A stretch of 64,000 nt of DNA from Acanthaster planci. Lineage: Eukaryota; Echinodermata; Asteroidea; Valvatida; Acanthasteridae. The stretch's first letter is position 1. Every line of letters starts with the position of its first letter. Where the stretch lies: the NCBI RefSeq assembly GCF_001949145.1, contig NW_019091510.1:597146-661145 (forward strand), in the 5' to 3' direction. The position numbers were made by a program, and so were the translations under genes. The notes under the pieces are model-generated. The model saw nothing but the letters and a program-made list of their open reading frames with translations, made no database searches and was not told the DNA's origin. Below, piece by piece: positions 1 to 12,746 of this stretch.

Positions 1-215
1 TTCCTAATTTATTTACTTTTTTACGGGTACCCGGCCCGGAAAAATGGAACCGGGTTTCGAAATCGACGGGCGGGTACCCGGGTACCCGGCACAGGCCTAT
101 ATCATGTAGCATTTTGCCACCTAATAGCATTTTACCTACAATTATGGCAGAATTCCAAACCCGAGAGGAGAATCTTTTCCAAGACCAATTTTTAAATTTT
201 GTTTGTATTCTACAG
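1..215 (+). other. DNAJA2 intron (partial) with GGGTACCCG-rich start
   Basis: Non-coding DNA before the first visible DNAJA2 exon, ending in a usable acceptor (tattctacag at 206-215). Positions 25-90 hold repeated self-complementary GGGTACCCG blocks separated by an AT-rich spacer, unlike the surrounding intron. Confidence 0.6.
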
Positions 216-296
216 GGTTTCTCTTGAAGATCTGTATAATGGGAAAACCTCAAAGTTGCAATTAAGTAAGAATGTCGTCTGTACTGGCTGTAAAGG
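216..296 (+). CDS. DNAJA2: DNAJA2 exon: start of C-terminal domain I and first zinc-finger motif
   Basis: Acceptor tacag ends at 215 and donor GTAAGT starts at 297. Base 216 completes a split codon; translation then reads [20 protein letters not shown] followed by VCTGCKG. The [10 protein letters not shown] motif is diagnostic of class A J-proteins. CTGCKG is the first half of zinc module I. Confidence 0.93.
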
Positions 297-3200
297 GTAA
301 GTCATGAAGTTGATGGAAACTCTCTGACCACCATGGTGCGCCATTGATTGAATTTATATCCATCTGTGTCTGGAAGCCTAAATGGCCTTTTACATGCTGA
401 CACAGTTAAACGTTACACTCGAGTTGGGATATACCAAAATACACCTTCATAGTCTTGCCACCATTGGATTCCAGTGGTGTGTAGAGATCCTTGACATTAA
501 CATGATCATGAGATGGTGTCATATACTTGTCCTTATGACTGTGATAGAGTGAGGTAGTGTGGTGTTATATGGTGGAATAAAGTGATTTCAAGCATTGCTG
601 GAATAATGTGCATTGTTTTACCTCAAAACAAAGATTCTTGATCCGTCACTGTATTCAGGTACATGTATATGTACATAGATGTGTTTGCAAACGTCCATAA
701 ATGCTACCTACTGAAACCGATGTCTTTCCTCACCAGTGCATAGGGTGCAAAGATATTTTGGAATCTTAGCATTATTGCATTATCCCATGAAAGCATATGA
801 TCCATGGTAATCATTTGTCCTCTTCAGACTTGGTGGTAAGCCAGGAGCCATGCAGCAATGCCATACCTGTCATGGTCGCGGCATCAAGGTCACAATACGT
901 CAGATTGGCCCAGGGATGGTGCAGCAGATGCAGTCCTCCTGTCCTGATTGCCGAGGGGAAGGTAAGGCATAAACTCTGTATTGCTGTCTGTTGACTGAGT
1001 ATTCAGTTGCAGTCTACTCTTGGTAATACAAGCTCAGATAGGACGAGACTCCAGTTTAGACGAACACATTTTGCCAGTCCTGACCAATGTGTATATTCCT
1101 ATGAGGGAAGAGAATCTTTGATACGAGCATGGGTGATGCGGGATTTCGGTTAAGATAAGTGCGTTTTCTGGTCGGGATCATCCTTATCCAGAAAGTTTAA
1201 TTGAAACATTGTGCAGTTAAGCAAGTTTTTGTCGCGGTTAATTGTAAGTGTATTTGTGGCACAAGGATTATACATGTACATAGTCTTAAGTTACACAAAA
1301 GTAGATTCACCATGCATAGGTCATTGAAGCCACCAGCGGCTATCCTACCATGCTGAATACAAAGGAGCACAGTGGCATATTGCTCATCGTTGTTAAACAA
1401 ATCATTCATGGCAGTAATAGTTACAATGGTATGTGAGCCAACAATCACCTTTGTATTTGGCACAGTAAGATGGCCGCCAGTGGCTTCAGTCGATTCAAGA
1501 GCATTGCGAGTCCAGACTTTTACATATGACGTCCATCTACACACATGCTGCAGGGCATCTTTGTCTTTATGCATCTCAAGTTGGTCAACTCATTTAAGGA
1601 TCCACACAAGCATACAAATGGGCACTGCCGTTAGCAAGTACACACACTCTTGAGGTCTGGACCAGTCAGACTATCCACCCTGAGTAAAAGCACCCTCTCA
1701 TTTTGTTGCGACTGTAACACGTGGATTTCATGGTCATTTGTAACCCAGCGAAGTGCAGTTCCAACCAAAGGAGCCTCCAATGCTAGGATAATTGGCCCCT
1801 CTCTTGGTCCAGCTCGGGCCACATAGGGAAAGTGCACTCCACATCGCACACAAAACTGGTGCCTTTTCAAACACTTTGAAGGTGTTACCTTTTCTTGCAT
1901 GCATACATGATACCAACTCATATCTCATTCAGTGCACTGTGAACATGGCTGTTTTAGAAACCCCCTCTCTTAGTGGTGCTGATAGTTTGATTTTTGAATT
2001 GTATTCATTTTTTGTACAGGTGAACGAATCAATGAAAGGGATCGGTGCAAGAAGTGTAATGGAGCCAAAGTCTGTAAAGAGACTAAGATTCTGGAGGTGC
2101 ACATTGATAAAGGCATGAGGGAAGGCCAAAAGATCACATTCCATGGTGAAGGTGATCAGCAGGTTAGTCATGGAGCGGGGTTGTCTTGCTAGGAATGAAG
2201 GAGGGACGCTGGGCCATTGCATACCTCACTGTACTATTGCAGTGCAAAGATTGTAACAGTGCGTCATCTTGGATGACTTGCCTTCTTTCCTTGCAGCCGG
2301 GGATCGAGTCGGGCGATGTCATCATCGTTCTGGTGGAGAAGGAGCATGACACCTTCAAGCGTATCGGCCACGATCTATACTTAGAGCAAGATGTAACCAT
2401 CACCCAGGCACTGTGCGGTTTCCAGATTACCATGAAACATCTAGATAGTCGTCAGCTGGTCATTACTAACCCACCGGGCAACATCATTCAACCAGGTAGG
2501 ACCATTGTCAAACTGCTATTCCTCATGGAAGCGGCTGTTTCAGAAGGCATTTAATGATATTTAATTCAGTAACAATAAATGTACACAGGATCTTCTCACA
2601 GCTATCCCAAATGAAGCGAGCACTTTCTTCCAAGAAAAACCCTTCAAGCTCCATCGCAGCTCATCAGGATTTTGCTGTAGTCAAGAGCAAAGCCACTTTT
2701 ATCTCGTGCAGTTCAATGCCTCTTGAAAGTCTGTAGAGTGTGCCATTTCCCTACTGTATTTTTTAGGATTGCGAAGGATCAGATAATTTTTCTGGCATAA
2801 TGCCAAGGGAGACAGATTTATTGTGTAGTACTTATGCTATACTGTGCCTCCCATCCCAACCCATTTACCATGAGGTTGCTTCAGACAGTGTTGGTAAAAA
2901 CCTGCGGACCGATCATTAACCACTTTGCGCCAGGCCCATTTATCCCTGTTGATTCTGCTGGGCCAGGTGATTTTTCATATTTTTCTGTTTTCAAAATTCT
3001 TTAAAAATTCATAACCTCATTTACTGGACACTTACACCCACAAGAATGACTGTTTGGTGGCTACTCGAATCTGACAGACAACATCTGTTGACGCCCGAGT
3101 ATTTCAGCCAGGGGCGCTGCCTTGTAAAAAGAGCCTTGATTGTGCAGTGTTATGTAATTTTCTTTTGTTCCTGAAACTGGCGCAGTGCGCTGCTGACGTC

Positions 3201-4867
3201 TTTTCAATAGGTGCCAGATTAGCATGCAGCGGTATTGTATCGCTCATCACTGGAGCGCTTTTGTCCCCGGTGGTAATCCGCTCGCGCTGAATGCCACAAA
3301 CAGTGGTATAATCTTTTAAAACAATGACGGATTTCCTCCACAATTGACAACTGACAAAATGTTGGAAATTCCCAGCAGCTTGGTCTTTTGTTCCGAGTAC
3401 GGTCACAAGGCCCAGCTCTTTTGTCCAATTTCGGGCAGCTCGGTATTGTGTGTAAAGAAAATCAACCCGAAACTGGGCTCCCCGGCGCGAAGTGGTTAAG
3501 CACTGCATATTGTGCAAATGGGTATTTAACATGCTCCCAACTCCAATGCTATACTGCACGTCCTAGTTTCACGGGCCACGTGTGTACACTTCAGACGGTC
3601 TTGCACCCAAATCGGATTTAAATCACAAGTGTGATAGGTTAGTACACCATGTGGCCAGACTCGGTGGATCAGTCCATTACTTAAGCCAGCCACTGGTGGC
3701 AGAAGGCTTCAGCCAGAGAAAAGATTCAGGTAAAAAGCTTAGGGTGTGCGTGAAATATGCACTGTACAGTGTACTTGTGCTCACAACAGCATTTTTTTCT
3801 GCTGAAAGTGTCAGCTGAAAACAATTTCTTTGGGGGAGGCAAGGGGTCGAGCTAAACTCGGTCCCCTCACCAGCCATACACATGCCCATTAACTTGAGTA
3901 ACAGAGGAAAGGATGTGATGTGATGTTTGCTGGGCCTTCCCCTTAGGGTGTAAGCGTGTGGTGGAGAATGAGGGAATGCCACACCACAGGAATCCATTCA
4001 CCAAGGGAAACCTGATCATGAAATTCAGCGTTGTCTTCCCTGATAACAACTTTGCTACCCCTGACCAACTAAAGGTTAGTATGGTGCACCCTGCCCATCT
4101 ACTTATTAGTGGCTTGTTCATGCATCGGAAGATTTGAACCAAAGGCATGCAATCTTTAGTTTTCCATTTGACTGTGATGAAGTTCTCCCGTGATGGGTCA
4201 CCGTAAAATACAACTGGATGATAATAACATTTCCAAGTCCTCTAGTCAACTCTGGTCAACAAGCACACTGTCCCTGTTTGGTATTATTGCCATTGTGAGG
4301 AATCTCATATTATACACAAGAGTTCAATGGATAAAGCACCCAACATGATCAGACGTGAACTAGTCTCAGCCTGATCACTGCCAGCTGTCGGAGTGTTACC
4401 CTGTTCAGCTGCTCTCCGTTTGAATGACCACCTTCACTCCAAGGTGGTTTCAGTATCATTTGAGATGTTTTTGCCAGTGTGGCAGCATCAACCTGAGCAG
4501 CTGGTGTCAGGTGTTATGGGTCCACGGTTAAGGGTAACGATGACATAGAAAGTTCTAGTGTTGCTGGATGCTTGCTGATGTGCTTCATAAATATTCATCA
4601 GCATTCATCATTCTTGGTGGGCAGCGTTGAGCCTGTTATATCACATGTTACAAATGCCGCCTTGATTTCTGACAGAAATTGGAGAAGCTTCTGCCGCGCA
4701 GACCGAAACAGGACCCACCTGGCGAGGAAGCCGAGGAGGTAGACTTGGTGGAGTATGACTCCCACCATACTAACTCACATAACCACCGAGGCGAGGCATA
4801 CCATGAAGATGACGACGATGATGAAGCTGGAGGAGGCGGTCCATCAGTACAGTGTGCCCATCAATAA
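216..4867 (+). CDS. DNAJA2: DnaJ homolog subfamily A member 2 (3' six coding exons; partial gene)
   Basis: Class A (type I) J-protein, a cytosolic co-chaperone that stimulates Hsp70 ATPase and delivers unfolded clients. Six exons join in frame: 216-296, 828-961, 2020-2162, 2297-2495, 3947-4074 and 4676-4867, giving 291 residues plus stop. Reading through them gives four CxxCxGxG zinc-finger repeats ([24 protein letters not shown], and a degenerate CKKCNGAK), then the C-terminal beta domains with [16 protein letters not shown] and [13 protein letters not shown], an acidic run DDDDDE and the terminal VQCAHQ. The CAHQ CaaX box fits farnesylation and is a hallmark of DNAJA2 rather than DNAJA1. 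The J domain and G/F region are missing because the gene starts left of the window. It is convergent with TRPC4AP. Exon phases are consistent at every junction. Confidence 0.95.
828..961 (+). CDS. DNAJA2: DNAJA2 exon: zinc-finger motifs 2 and 3
   Basis: Acceptor cttcag ends at 827 and donor GTAAGG starts at 962. Frame from 829: [18 protein letters not shown], then [20 protein letters not shown] and DCRGEG. It carries two CxxCxGxG repeats. The in-frame ATG at 850 is internal and is not a start. Confidence 0.95.
1270..1516. mobile_element. palindromic MITE, copy 1 (same family as 9060-9268)
   Basis: Lies in the DNAJA2 intron between 961 and 2020. The left part (GAAGCCACCAGCGGCTATCC, then GCTGAATACAAAG) pairs with the right part (TTTGTATTTGGC, AGATGGCCGCCAGTGGCTTC, GCATTGCGAGTCCAGAC). 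The left end is degraded, so the boundary is approximate. Confidence 0.65.
2020..2162 (+). CDS. DNAJA2: DNAJA2 exon: fourth zinc motif and beta-domain start
   Basis: Acceptor gtacag ends at 2019 and donor GTTAGT starts at 2163. It encodes [20 protein letters not shown], then [20 protein letters not shown] and HGEGDQQ. The last CxxCxGxG is degenerate (GAK), as is common in this subfamily. Confidence 0.95.
2297..2495 (+). CDS. DNAJA2: DNAJA2 exon: C-terminal domain
   Basis: Acceptor ttgcag ends at 2296 and donor GTAGGA starts at 2496. It encodes [40 protein letters not shown] and [20 protein letters not shown], ending NIIQP plus one base of the next glycine codon. [17 protein letters not shown] is a conserved class A J-protein signature. 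Confidence 0.95.
2496..3946 (+). other. DNAJA2 intron with a TTAA-flanked MITE
   Basis: A 1.45-kb intron between phase-1 exon ends. Short ORFs here show no family resemblance. The central part (2916-3499) is a TTAA-flanked inverted-repeat element, listed separately. I see nothing else recognisable. Confidence 0.8.
2916..3499. mobile_element. TTAA-flanked MITE, copy A (piggyBac-type)
   Basis: TTAA at 2916-2919 and 3496-3499 brackets an element with termini CCACTTTGCGCC and GGCGCGAAGTGG (nearly perfect inverted repeats). Its interior (GGAAATTCCCAGCAGCTTGG and CTTTTGTTCC near 3364-3395) resembles the reverse complement of the copy at 23894-24274. TTAA target duplication is typical of piggyBac transposases; no transposase ORF is present, so this copy is non-autonomous. 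Confidence 0.8.
3947..4074 (+). CDS. DNAJA2: DNAJA2 exon: C-terminal domain II
   Basis: Acceptor ccttag ends at 3946 and donor GTTAGT starts at 4075. It encodes (G)[20 protein letters not shown], then [20 protein letters not shown] and LK. GMPxxRNPFxKGxL is the conserved dimerisation-proximal motif of class A J-proteins. Confidence 0.95.
4676..4867 (+). CDS. DNAJA2: DNAJA2 terminal coding exon with CaaX box
   Basis: Acceptor ctgacag ends at 4675 and the stop TAA is 4865-4867. It encodes [40 protein letters not shown], then an acidic run, a glycine run and SVQCAHQ. The C-terminal CAHQ is a farnesylation (CaaX) signal. Confidence 0.95.
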   Translation, partial: KLEKLLPRRPKQDPPGEEAEEVDLVEYDSHHTNSHNHRGEAYHEDDDDDEAGGGGPSVQCAHQ

Positions 4868-7800
4868 CATGAGACAGAAAGACTCAAAAGGGATGTCTGT
4901 TAACCTAGACGATCAAACCTTCAAAAAATGTAATAGATGTGTGATTATTGGTAAGCGGTTAAATAAAGGGCTTGGGGGAGTGTTGTCAATCTGTGCTTAA
5001 TAGAGAGTTTACAAATGATGTCAACCATGCACACGTGTAGCGGTCGAGTACCTTCAACATGGCCGCAGCATGTTAGCCCTTTGAGGACTGGAAACAGTTG
5101 TGAGAAGACTCAAGTAATCTCTCTGTAGGGCAGATTTTCCAGCATTTGTTTAACTATGAACAGAAAAAGGGCTAGGTTCACAATTATGACTTTGAAATAC
5201 AAAAACCTGGCTCATTCTTTAAGTCTTTAATTGAATACACGAACCGTCGAGGTCAGTGATTCCACTTTAGACTCATTTCCAGCCACTCCACCCATAGTCT
5301 GGCATGTAACAGGCACTAGGAACCAGCCAGTTCATGCTTCATGGTGATTCATGAGCTCTCCACGCACAGTCTGAATGTAAAGTCATCTGATACAGAAACA
5401 CTGGCGGCAACTTTGCCCAAGTTGAAATGTGTTGAACTTACGGAAATTAGAAGAGTGAACAATCTTGATCAGAAATTCATGTTTTTAGCATCTACAATGT
5501 GAACTGTTTGGCTAGGCTAGCCTTTCTTTGCACATATTGATTCCCAGTTGTAAACAGACTCACTAGAAATGTGAGAGCACTTGTCAGTTCTAGTCATCAA
5601 TAAGCTATAAAGCAGGCTCCTCTATTGTGGGTGGAACCTATAGTCACCGTAAATTACTCCAATGTTCATCAAGTGCAAAGACAAAAGAATTTTGAACTTG
5701 AAAAGGTAAAGCACATTCTCTTCACTCATTATTTAAAAAAGACCCTGTCATCTTTTAGAATTTTTTTTAAATGATCACACAGCAGGATTTCCTTTATGCA
5801 CAGAGTATATGCAGGCTGACAAGAAGGCCTCAGTGGGACCCCTAGTCCATGTAAGTTGGCCACCAGTCACCAGTCTTACCATTGTCATGCCAACTAAAGT
5901 AGCAGTCCCTTCCTCCCTGAGAAAATAATACTAAATGATAATTTTTAGTAAACAATGATGTTACCTAAAATAGACTACCCACAGGCATTCAACTTTTCAA
6001 GATACATGTACACCGATTTCAACTCTCACTGCACAGAGTTCTTTCCTGCTTGGGATATTCTTGCTTCTTGTGCCGTAGACCTGCACCTTTGTGCACAATT
6101 GACTTTTCCTGCCGCATGCACTTGCACACAATGAATGTTTACTGTCACAAAATACCTCTGTGAAGCACCTTGTAAGGTGCATTCGTACCATTTTGCCTAC
6201 TCATCCCAGAGCTACTGAACAGAGAGGGTTTGGACATCTGAGCGAGCAACAAACCTCATATGTTAAACTGAGCATGTTGTAAAACTGGTTTCCAAGCTGT
6301 TGCTTCTGAATCTGCCGTCTTTAGTAGGTCCATAAAGAAAGCCAGGCTTTCACGCTGTGTGGAGTAACTTGAGCAATTTGAATGGAAAAAACAACGCAGA
6401 TGTAGAAGCTCACCATCCTGCTCATTGTAGGAATGCCACATGCATCACTTCATGAAAAGCGAGGACTTCCTAGTGTGTTCTTATGTTTTAAGTCCAGGAA
6501 AATTAGTACTGGGGGATGTGGTAGCCACGTGACTGTCTTTTCACCAGCTCCTTAAACGGTCAAGCATTGTGATTGTCATTTTGTGTAGTTCCCTTTCAAA
6601 AATGTCCCAAATGCACACAGCCTGCATGCAGTGTATAAAATTATGTGAAGTTGGTTACTGATCATGACTGCGTTGTATGCATATGCATTGTACATACAGT
6701 TGAAGCACTGTGTACATTTTGTATTGGCACAGCCAGGCAGGTTGAACTATTTGAACAGAATAACTTATTTAATGTTATGTAATGTAAGGATGCTTTTTTT
6801 CAAAATCCTGCCTTACTGTAATTTGGAAAAGTGTATGCATATATGCCGCTTCTTGGATTTTTCTTTGGTAATTTTTACAAGTAGAAAAGCCAGAGCCAAA
6901 TTTAAATTGTTGAGTATTAATAATTCATGTGTGTAGCCATTATTAATCATTATCTATCACTTCTGATTCTTCTCTAAGCTTGATTTGGAGCTTTAACGAA
7001 AGCCAAATAGTATTGACAGCCAGTATTGGTGAAGTTCATTTTTCAACAGTTCACCACCTGGTATTTTATCGTGTCAAAATTAAAGGGTAAAATGGGGTTG
7101 CAATATGCGATACACGTTCCCTGGGGTGATGGATGTATGGATGGATGGATGCTTGCCTCATGCTTGTTCTCATTGAGTGATGAGAGCTGTCTGCTCTCTG
7201 TACTCAACTGCAGCCTCCCTAGTAACAAGGAATGAGGTTGAGAGGACAATTAAATATCACTGGTACTTCGTGCCTGGTACCCATGCAAAAGTACTGATAC
7301 ATGTCCATGAAATTATTCATGTGTAGTGCATACTCTGTACTATATGCATGCTTTTAAGTGGGCTCATACACGTACCATGTGTCACCCAGATGGATAAAAG
7401 GTGGTAAAAAACCTGTCTTGGTTATGCTGGAGTCAGTAATCTCCTGCATGAAGAAACATGACAGTGAGCCAAAAGGGTATCCCTCTAAGTGGTAATTGAA
7501 TAAGGTTGTGGTGTCTCTTTTATTTGTTCATAATTGTTTGGGGTGAAATTTGTCAGTTTTTATGTAATGTGAATATTAAATGGTAGGTTTGAATTAAAAC
7601 AATGCTAATTCAAAATGGACTGTACTGTTGTTTACTGTTTCAGCGTAGTTGTGTATTCCAGCATTGTCAACATATTGAATCTGCCCCGAAGTACACGTAT
7701 AGATCTTGAACTGGGGCGTGGCTAAGGGTTGCAAAAGAAAAACTTGGCCATCATCACATTTAAAGACATCTCACTCATTCAAGTTGTATATCCCAGGCAA

Positions 7801-9059
7801 CACAGCCCGAGTACTTGGGGTTCATTCCTACCTCATCATCTTCAGCTTGAATTATTTTTAACTTACTGACAAACGGACTTGAAAAAAGCTCTTCCTGATG
7901 TACAGTAAATTAGTGAAAACACTGCCTCGACCACGTGGCATGGAAAATTGAAAACAACAAAACCAGTGGCCCCAGTCTATTACTGAACAATTTCACTACA
8001 ATGAAGTAAAATTTGAGGATGATGGAAGAGATTTTTTATCCAAATTTAGTTTTCATGTGGGAAGAGTCAAGACAGTTGTGATACACCTGCAGGTCTGCAG
8101 TAAGAGGAAGGAACGTTGATATTCCGGACAAAGATGAATGCATGTAAATGTCGTTCACAGGCAACGAAAACACAACACTTGACCTTATGCTTACATTTAT
8201 TGCCAGTATTACCTGCAAGATTTTGGAAAAGGCTTCTGTTTTTGTACTGGTTTTTGTGGTAAGACAAAATGGACCTTGTTTCTTTTGGTGGAAAAGGAAT
8301 TTGCACAAGCACATCATTTTTTATTTGTGCAGTCTTCAATATCGCAATTGATTGGAGAATATAGGCCAAAATATGTTCAGGAAAAGTAAACTTTTGAACA
8401 AACTTCGTACAATACAAATATTTTAGCTTTTTTGATACATTTTCAGTCAGCATGGTAGGCCTTCACAACATTAAAGGGGACAACTTTGTCAGGCAAATTA
8501 GGACCGAGTTGCGGGGACATGTCTCTTTCCCCACCAGGTTTTTAGTCCCAACAAAATCCGAATGACAAATATTTGTCCCCAAAACTTTGGGCAAGTGTGA
8601 GTGGGCAAGTATCAAACTTTCAACCTTGTCCCCATGACATTTCTCTAGGCAAATATTAACATTCAGGTTTCATTCAAGTAAGCAATAGGCCCATGTAATG
8701 ATGATGTCCAAGTTTGTTAGTTTGCATTCATAGAGCCAAGGGGTGGGGGTGGGTGTGAATAAAGTGTGGCATCAGTACAGGTCTATTGTCAAAATCTTTC
8801 TTACTTCCAAAAGTACCCCGCATGTCTGAACTACGAATATATTTAAATTAGGCAATAAATATGTCCCGAGCCGGTCTTAAATTAGTTTGAGGCCAACCAA
8901 GCACATATTTATTCCCATTCATAAATACCTCTTTTAGTCAGAGACAAAAGAAGTCAACAGATGATGGATTTCCAACTTTGTTTTAGAATTTACTTTTATG
9001 GAAATGGACTAATGCTTTCAAGATAAATTCTATGCTAGTTACAGCTGTGTATAATAAAA
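4868..9059 (+). other. DNAJA2 3' UTR and convergent intergenic spacer
   Basis: No convincing coding sequence; ORFs are short and unrelated to known families. The first poly(A) signal AATAAA after the stop is 4962-4967, followed by G/T-rich sequence, so the transcript may end near 4985-5000. Further AATAAA copies (for example 8757-8762) could serve longer isoforms. Holds a small GATG run at 7128-7152. Confidence 0.6.
4962..4967 (+). terminator. candidate DNAJA2 polyadenylation signal
   Basis: AATAAA about 95 nt after the DNAJA2 stop, followed within 10-25 nt by GGGCTTGGGGGAGTGTTG, a G/T-rich downstream element. Usage is inferred and not proven. Confidence 0.45.
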
Positions 9060-9268
9060 TCTGGACTCGCAATGCCCTTCATCAGCTTATAGAGTCGTTG
9101 AATCCACTCGCGGCCATTTTACCAAGCCGAATACAAAGCTTTCCTGGCAATGCCTGCCTTTGTTCTTCCTGACGTCAATACAAGTAAGCCAACCCATGCA
9201 TTTGTATTCGGCTCAGTAAAATGGCTGTCGTTGGCTTCTTTTTCATACAAAAGCGTTGCAAATCCAGG
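9060..9268. mobile_element. palindromic MITE, copy 2 of the GGCCATTTTAC...GCCGAATACAAA family
   Basis: Long imperfect inverted repeat. The left arm (CTGGACTCGCAATGC, later GCGGCCATTTTACCAAGCC and GAATACAAA) is mirrored by the right arm (TTTGTATTCGGC, CAGTAAAATGGC, GCGTTGCAAATCCAG). The same arms occur at about 1270-1516. Non-autonomous; family not assigned. Confidence 0.75.
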
Positions 9269-12200
9269 TTTTTTATACAAGTCCGTGATGCTCGTGCAAC
9301 AAAAAAAAAAACATGGCAAAACTGACATGTAGATGCTGTAAGCACTGCGTGCTTGCTATGCTCACTAGAATACTCAGGTCAAGGGCTACTGCTGACGCAT
9401 GAGTATAAACAGTCTTGGTTTCAAGACGTTAGTGCTTGATAGCAGGCACCGTGCATAGTGCGCCCCCAACGACTCATAATTAGACTGTATGCCAGCTCGC
9501 ATAGTGAGAGTAAGTAAAAACTATGTGCGAGGGTGCTTTTCAACAGAAATAAAACAACAATCGATCACTGACGTCTTGGGCCAAGACTAGAGTATAAAGT
9601 GCTCTCAAAAGCATCAGTGTTTCACTACTTACAGCACTTGCTGGGACAGGGGGGGCTTTGTGCCTCCTGCTGGGAACAGCTTATCAGTAATTGTGCAATT
9701 ACTTTTTCAAGCTTTTCTTTTACAAAATTGAATACCCCAGTAAGCAAGAAAGAGGCAGATATTACAGGGCAAGTCCATGAAAAGGTCCCCTTTTTGTCCC
9801 AAACGTAAAGTTGTCTATAATACGCGATTATCACAAAGACTTCAGTAATGTACAACTTCTCATGGTGTTTTCTATCCAGACACCCTGCAGTAGAATAAAA
9901 AACTCTGAAATCCATTCATGTCTTTGAGGCTGAAACTGTTATGCATGGGACACAAAATCATGGATTTACCCTGAAACAGACTTTGAATAAAGCATGTATC
10001 AAGTAATATTTTTTCATTTGTTTAATTTAAAATCACAAACAGAACACAGGTGCAGCTGAGATTACAGTAATAATAGTTGACATCACAGCATCTGAATAAT
10101 AGAAAAATCAAAGTGATACACCCATAGAAATGATTACACAGCTGTACAGTTGAAATGCCTTATCCGTGCATGTAATCAAATCATTATTCTAAATTTGCTA
10201 AAAGGTTGAGCACCGTATGTGTCTATAATTTTTGGCAAACTAAGCAAACAAGGGGTTGAAAATTAAGACAAATTATCACGCACACATTCAACTCAAAATT
10301 TCATGGTACAACTCATTCAATACTCCATTCAAAAGTTCAAACGCTCTCATTCAAACATCCCACTCATAAAAAAATAACGATTTTTTTTTTCTACGATTAC
10401 ATTTGTTACTATCAGACCTCAATACCACTTGTGAATAGTTATTCAGTGGCTGTGTTCCAATGTCACTGTACACTGCCATATCTATGCAACAGGCCCTGCA
10501 GTGTTATCTTTTCTTTAAACCCACTGAGCAACTGCATCAGAATTTCCAATCAATTATATTCCTTACAGGTGGAATGGCTTGGAGGGGGTAATGCTTGATG
10601 TAGAAGGCTTAGAGTTTAAAGTTAACGCAATTTAGAAGCAACAAAAAGTCCTCTTGAGATTAAAAAAGAAAGCTGTTTAAAAAAAAACCACTCCAATAAG
10701 TCACTTATACTACCCCTCCCCCCAAACATGTGTCTGCTTTACAACATGGAGTACAGATACTATGGGCGTGGTGCTGCCATCAACTTTCATTTTGTGGCCG
10801 TTTGGAGGCTAGGATAGGAAGTTGTTGAGGTTTCTCTTGCGAATGAATAATGGACCATTGTGCTGAAGTGTGGTTTAGGCTTTGTCCCCAATCAGCAGTC
10901 CTGTGGCTATGACTTCGGTTTTTTCCCCCCGCCGATGTACTACAGTGACCAGCTGTAGCCGTAGACACCACTGTCCACTGTTGACATGGCTCTATCCTCA
11001 AGAAATGGCAAACATGGGTATGCGCACGTGCCCTGGCAAATGCTGTGTTGCGGAGAGGATTGCTGTTTGAGTGTTTAGTTGTTGCGACTTTCTTGTGCCC
11101 TCGCCAATTTCTTTTTTAACCCCACAATTGCTACAGTTAGTGTCAAGGTCCTTACAGTTATTGAACAAGTAAATGCATTGGTAGGGGAGGGGCTCAGGCC
11201 CCAACCTCCCCTTACAGAACTAATACAGAATCATACCTGACACTGAAACAATGGAAAGAGTTAAAAAAAAATTTGTTTGTTCACACCACTAGTGCATTCA
11301 TCTTTACTGTGTTTTTTTTTTCCACACAGTTTGACATCCAAAAGCATTATCAAGAGATTTAAACTCGGATAATTCCTCTTGATGTCCAGAACCTGGTTGT
11401 GTGTATGTTTATCAAACTGAACAGCAGATATGGGCACTAAACCTTACCCAAACTGTCTTCCATATATTTGTGTGGTGGATTGTTACGATGGATATTACTT
11501 TTAGGTTGAATACGACATTAAATTCACTTGCATGTTTTTAAATCGAAATTCCTAATTCCTAAATCAAAATTCCTATTTCTTAAGCAGGTACTGCCTTTGC
11601 TAGGAATAAATCAGTAAAACAAAGCAAAACAGCATCTCCCAAGGTTACTTCACTTACAAAACTAGTACAAACGCACACACTGGGTAACTTCTGAGAAAGG
11701 AAGGCTTAAATATGATCGTTGAGTACTTGTATGTCTTTCATGGATGAAGTTTTGCTGTGACTAATCCTTTCAGCACCTTGCAACACTTCAAACCGACAAA
11801 TATTCAAAAGTTGAGAATATGCCCATTCACAGAGTTGCTATCAAGTCATCAAGGTGTCATCAGTCACAACCAATTCACATGAAGTGTGAGAAACGCCTTC
11901 CCTTATCACTGTTCATCCAGGGCTGTTACGGTGTGACCTCGAGAACTGACTGGTGATTCAACCTGTGAATGAGCTGATCACAACTCTGCCGTTCAGCTAG
12001 GTACAGACATATTGTTTTAGGGAAGATGAAGAATTTCCAACGAGAATCTTTACCTTTGACTGTTCTTGAATACATTTCTAATTGAAGAGGCGTCCATGCA
12101 CGAGTGTTAATATGGAAACAAGCTCAGACCCCGTGCCACAGAGATGAAGACTGTCATTTTCCTGTTTAAGTGTTATGAGAGGCTCTTTACTTCAACCTCA

Positions 12201-12746
12201 TAATAGCAAGCTACACTTGTGCTTTCCTACTGGAAAATGGAGATTACTGATAAAAGCCTGGTCGCTAAACGTTTTTACAAACATCTCTATATAAACCAGA
12301 AATGTCCACACTGTTCATTGAAATGTTGTGTCTTTCTGACAATTCATTGCTTGCTACCATCTTCAAGTACATGTTTTCCAAAAATACACTTCTCTAAAAT
12401 CGGTAAAATGTTGTAAACCTTGCCATATCATCACTGCCATGATTCAGTCCAGCGCTGCTGATTTTTCATTGGTTTTCAAATCCTCAATATTAACTCCTCG
12501 TAAAATAACCATTCCGATTTGGTCCTGCCTTCAAACTGCTGGATGTCCACTGTGATACACTGTTCGCCACAAGCACCATTCTAGGGTCTTCTTTCCTGAT
12601 TTCATTACCAGCATTTCATCCAAGTTGAAACTGGTAATCAAACTTTTTAAGGCCCCTCCAGTTCTCCTGCAATGTCTTTCCTGAGTCTCAATGGCACTCC
12701 AGCTCCTATACACAGCCGTCTGGTTTCTCGTGCAGTCTCTCTGATC
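9269..12746 (-). other. TRPC4AP 3' UTR and spacer
   Basis: No coding exon is recognisable here on either strand. The TRPC4AP stop is at 12747-12749, so the part towards 12746 is its 3' UTR. A minus-strand ATTAAA (plus-strand TTTAAT, 10021-10026) is a possible distal poly(A) signal, and a plus-strand AATAAA at 9986-9991 lies close by, which would make the two transcripts abut near 10.0 kb. Both are inferences. Confidence 0.45.
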
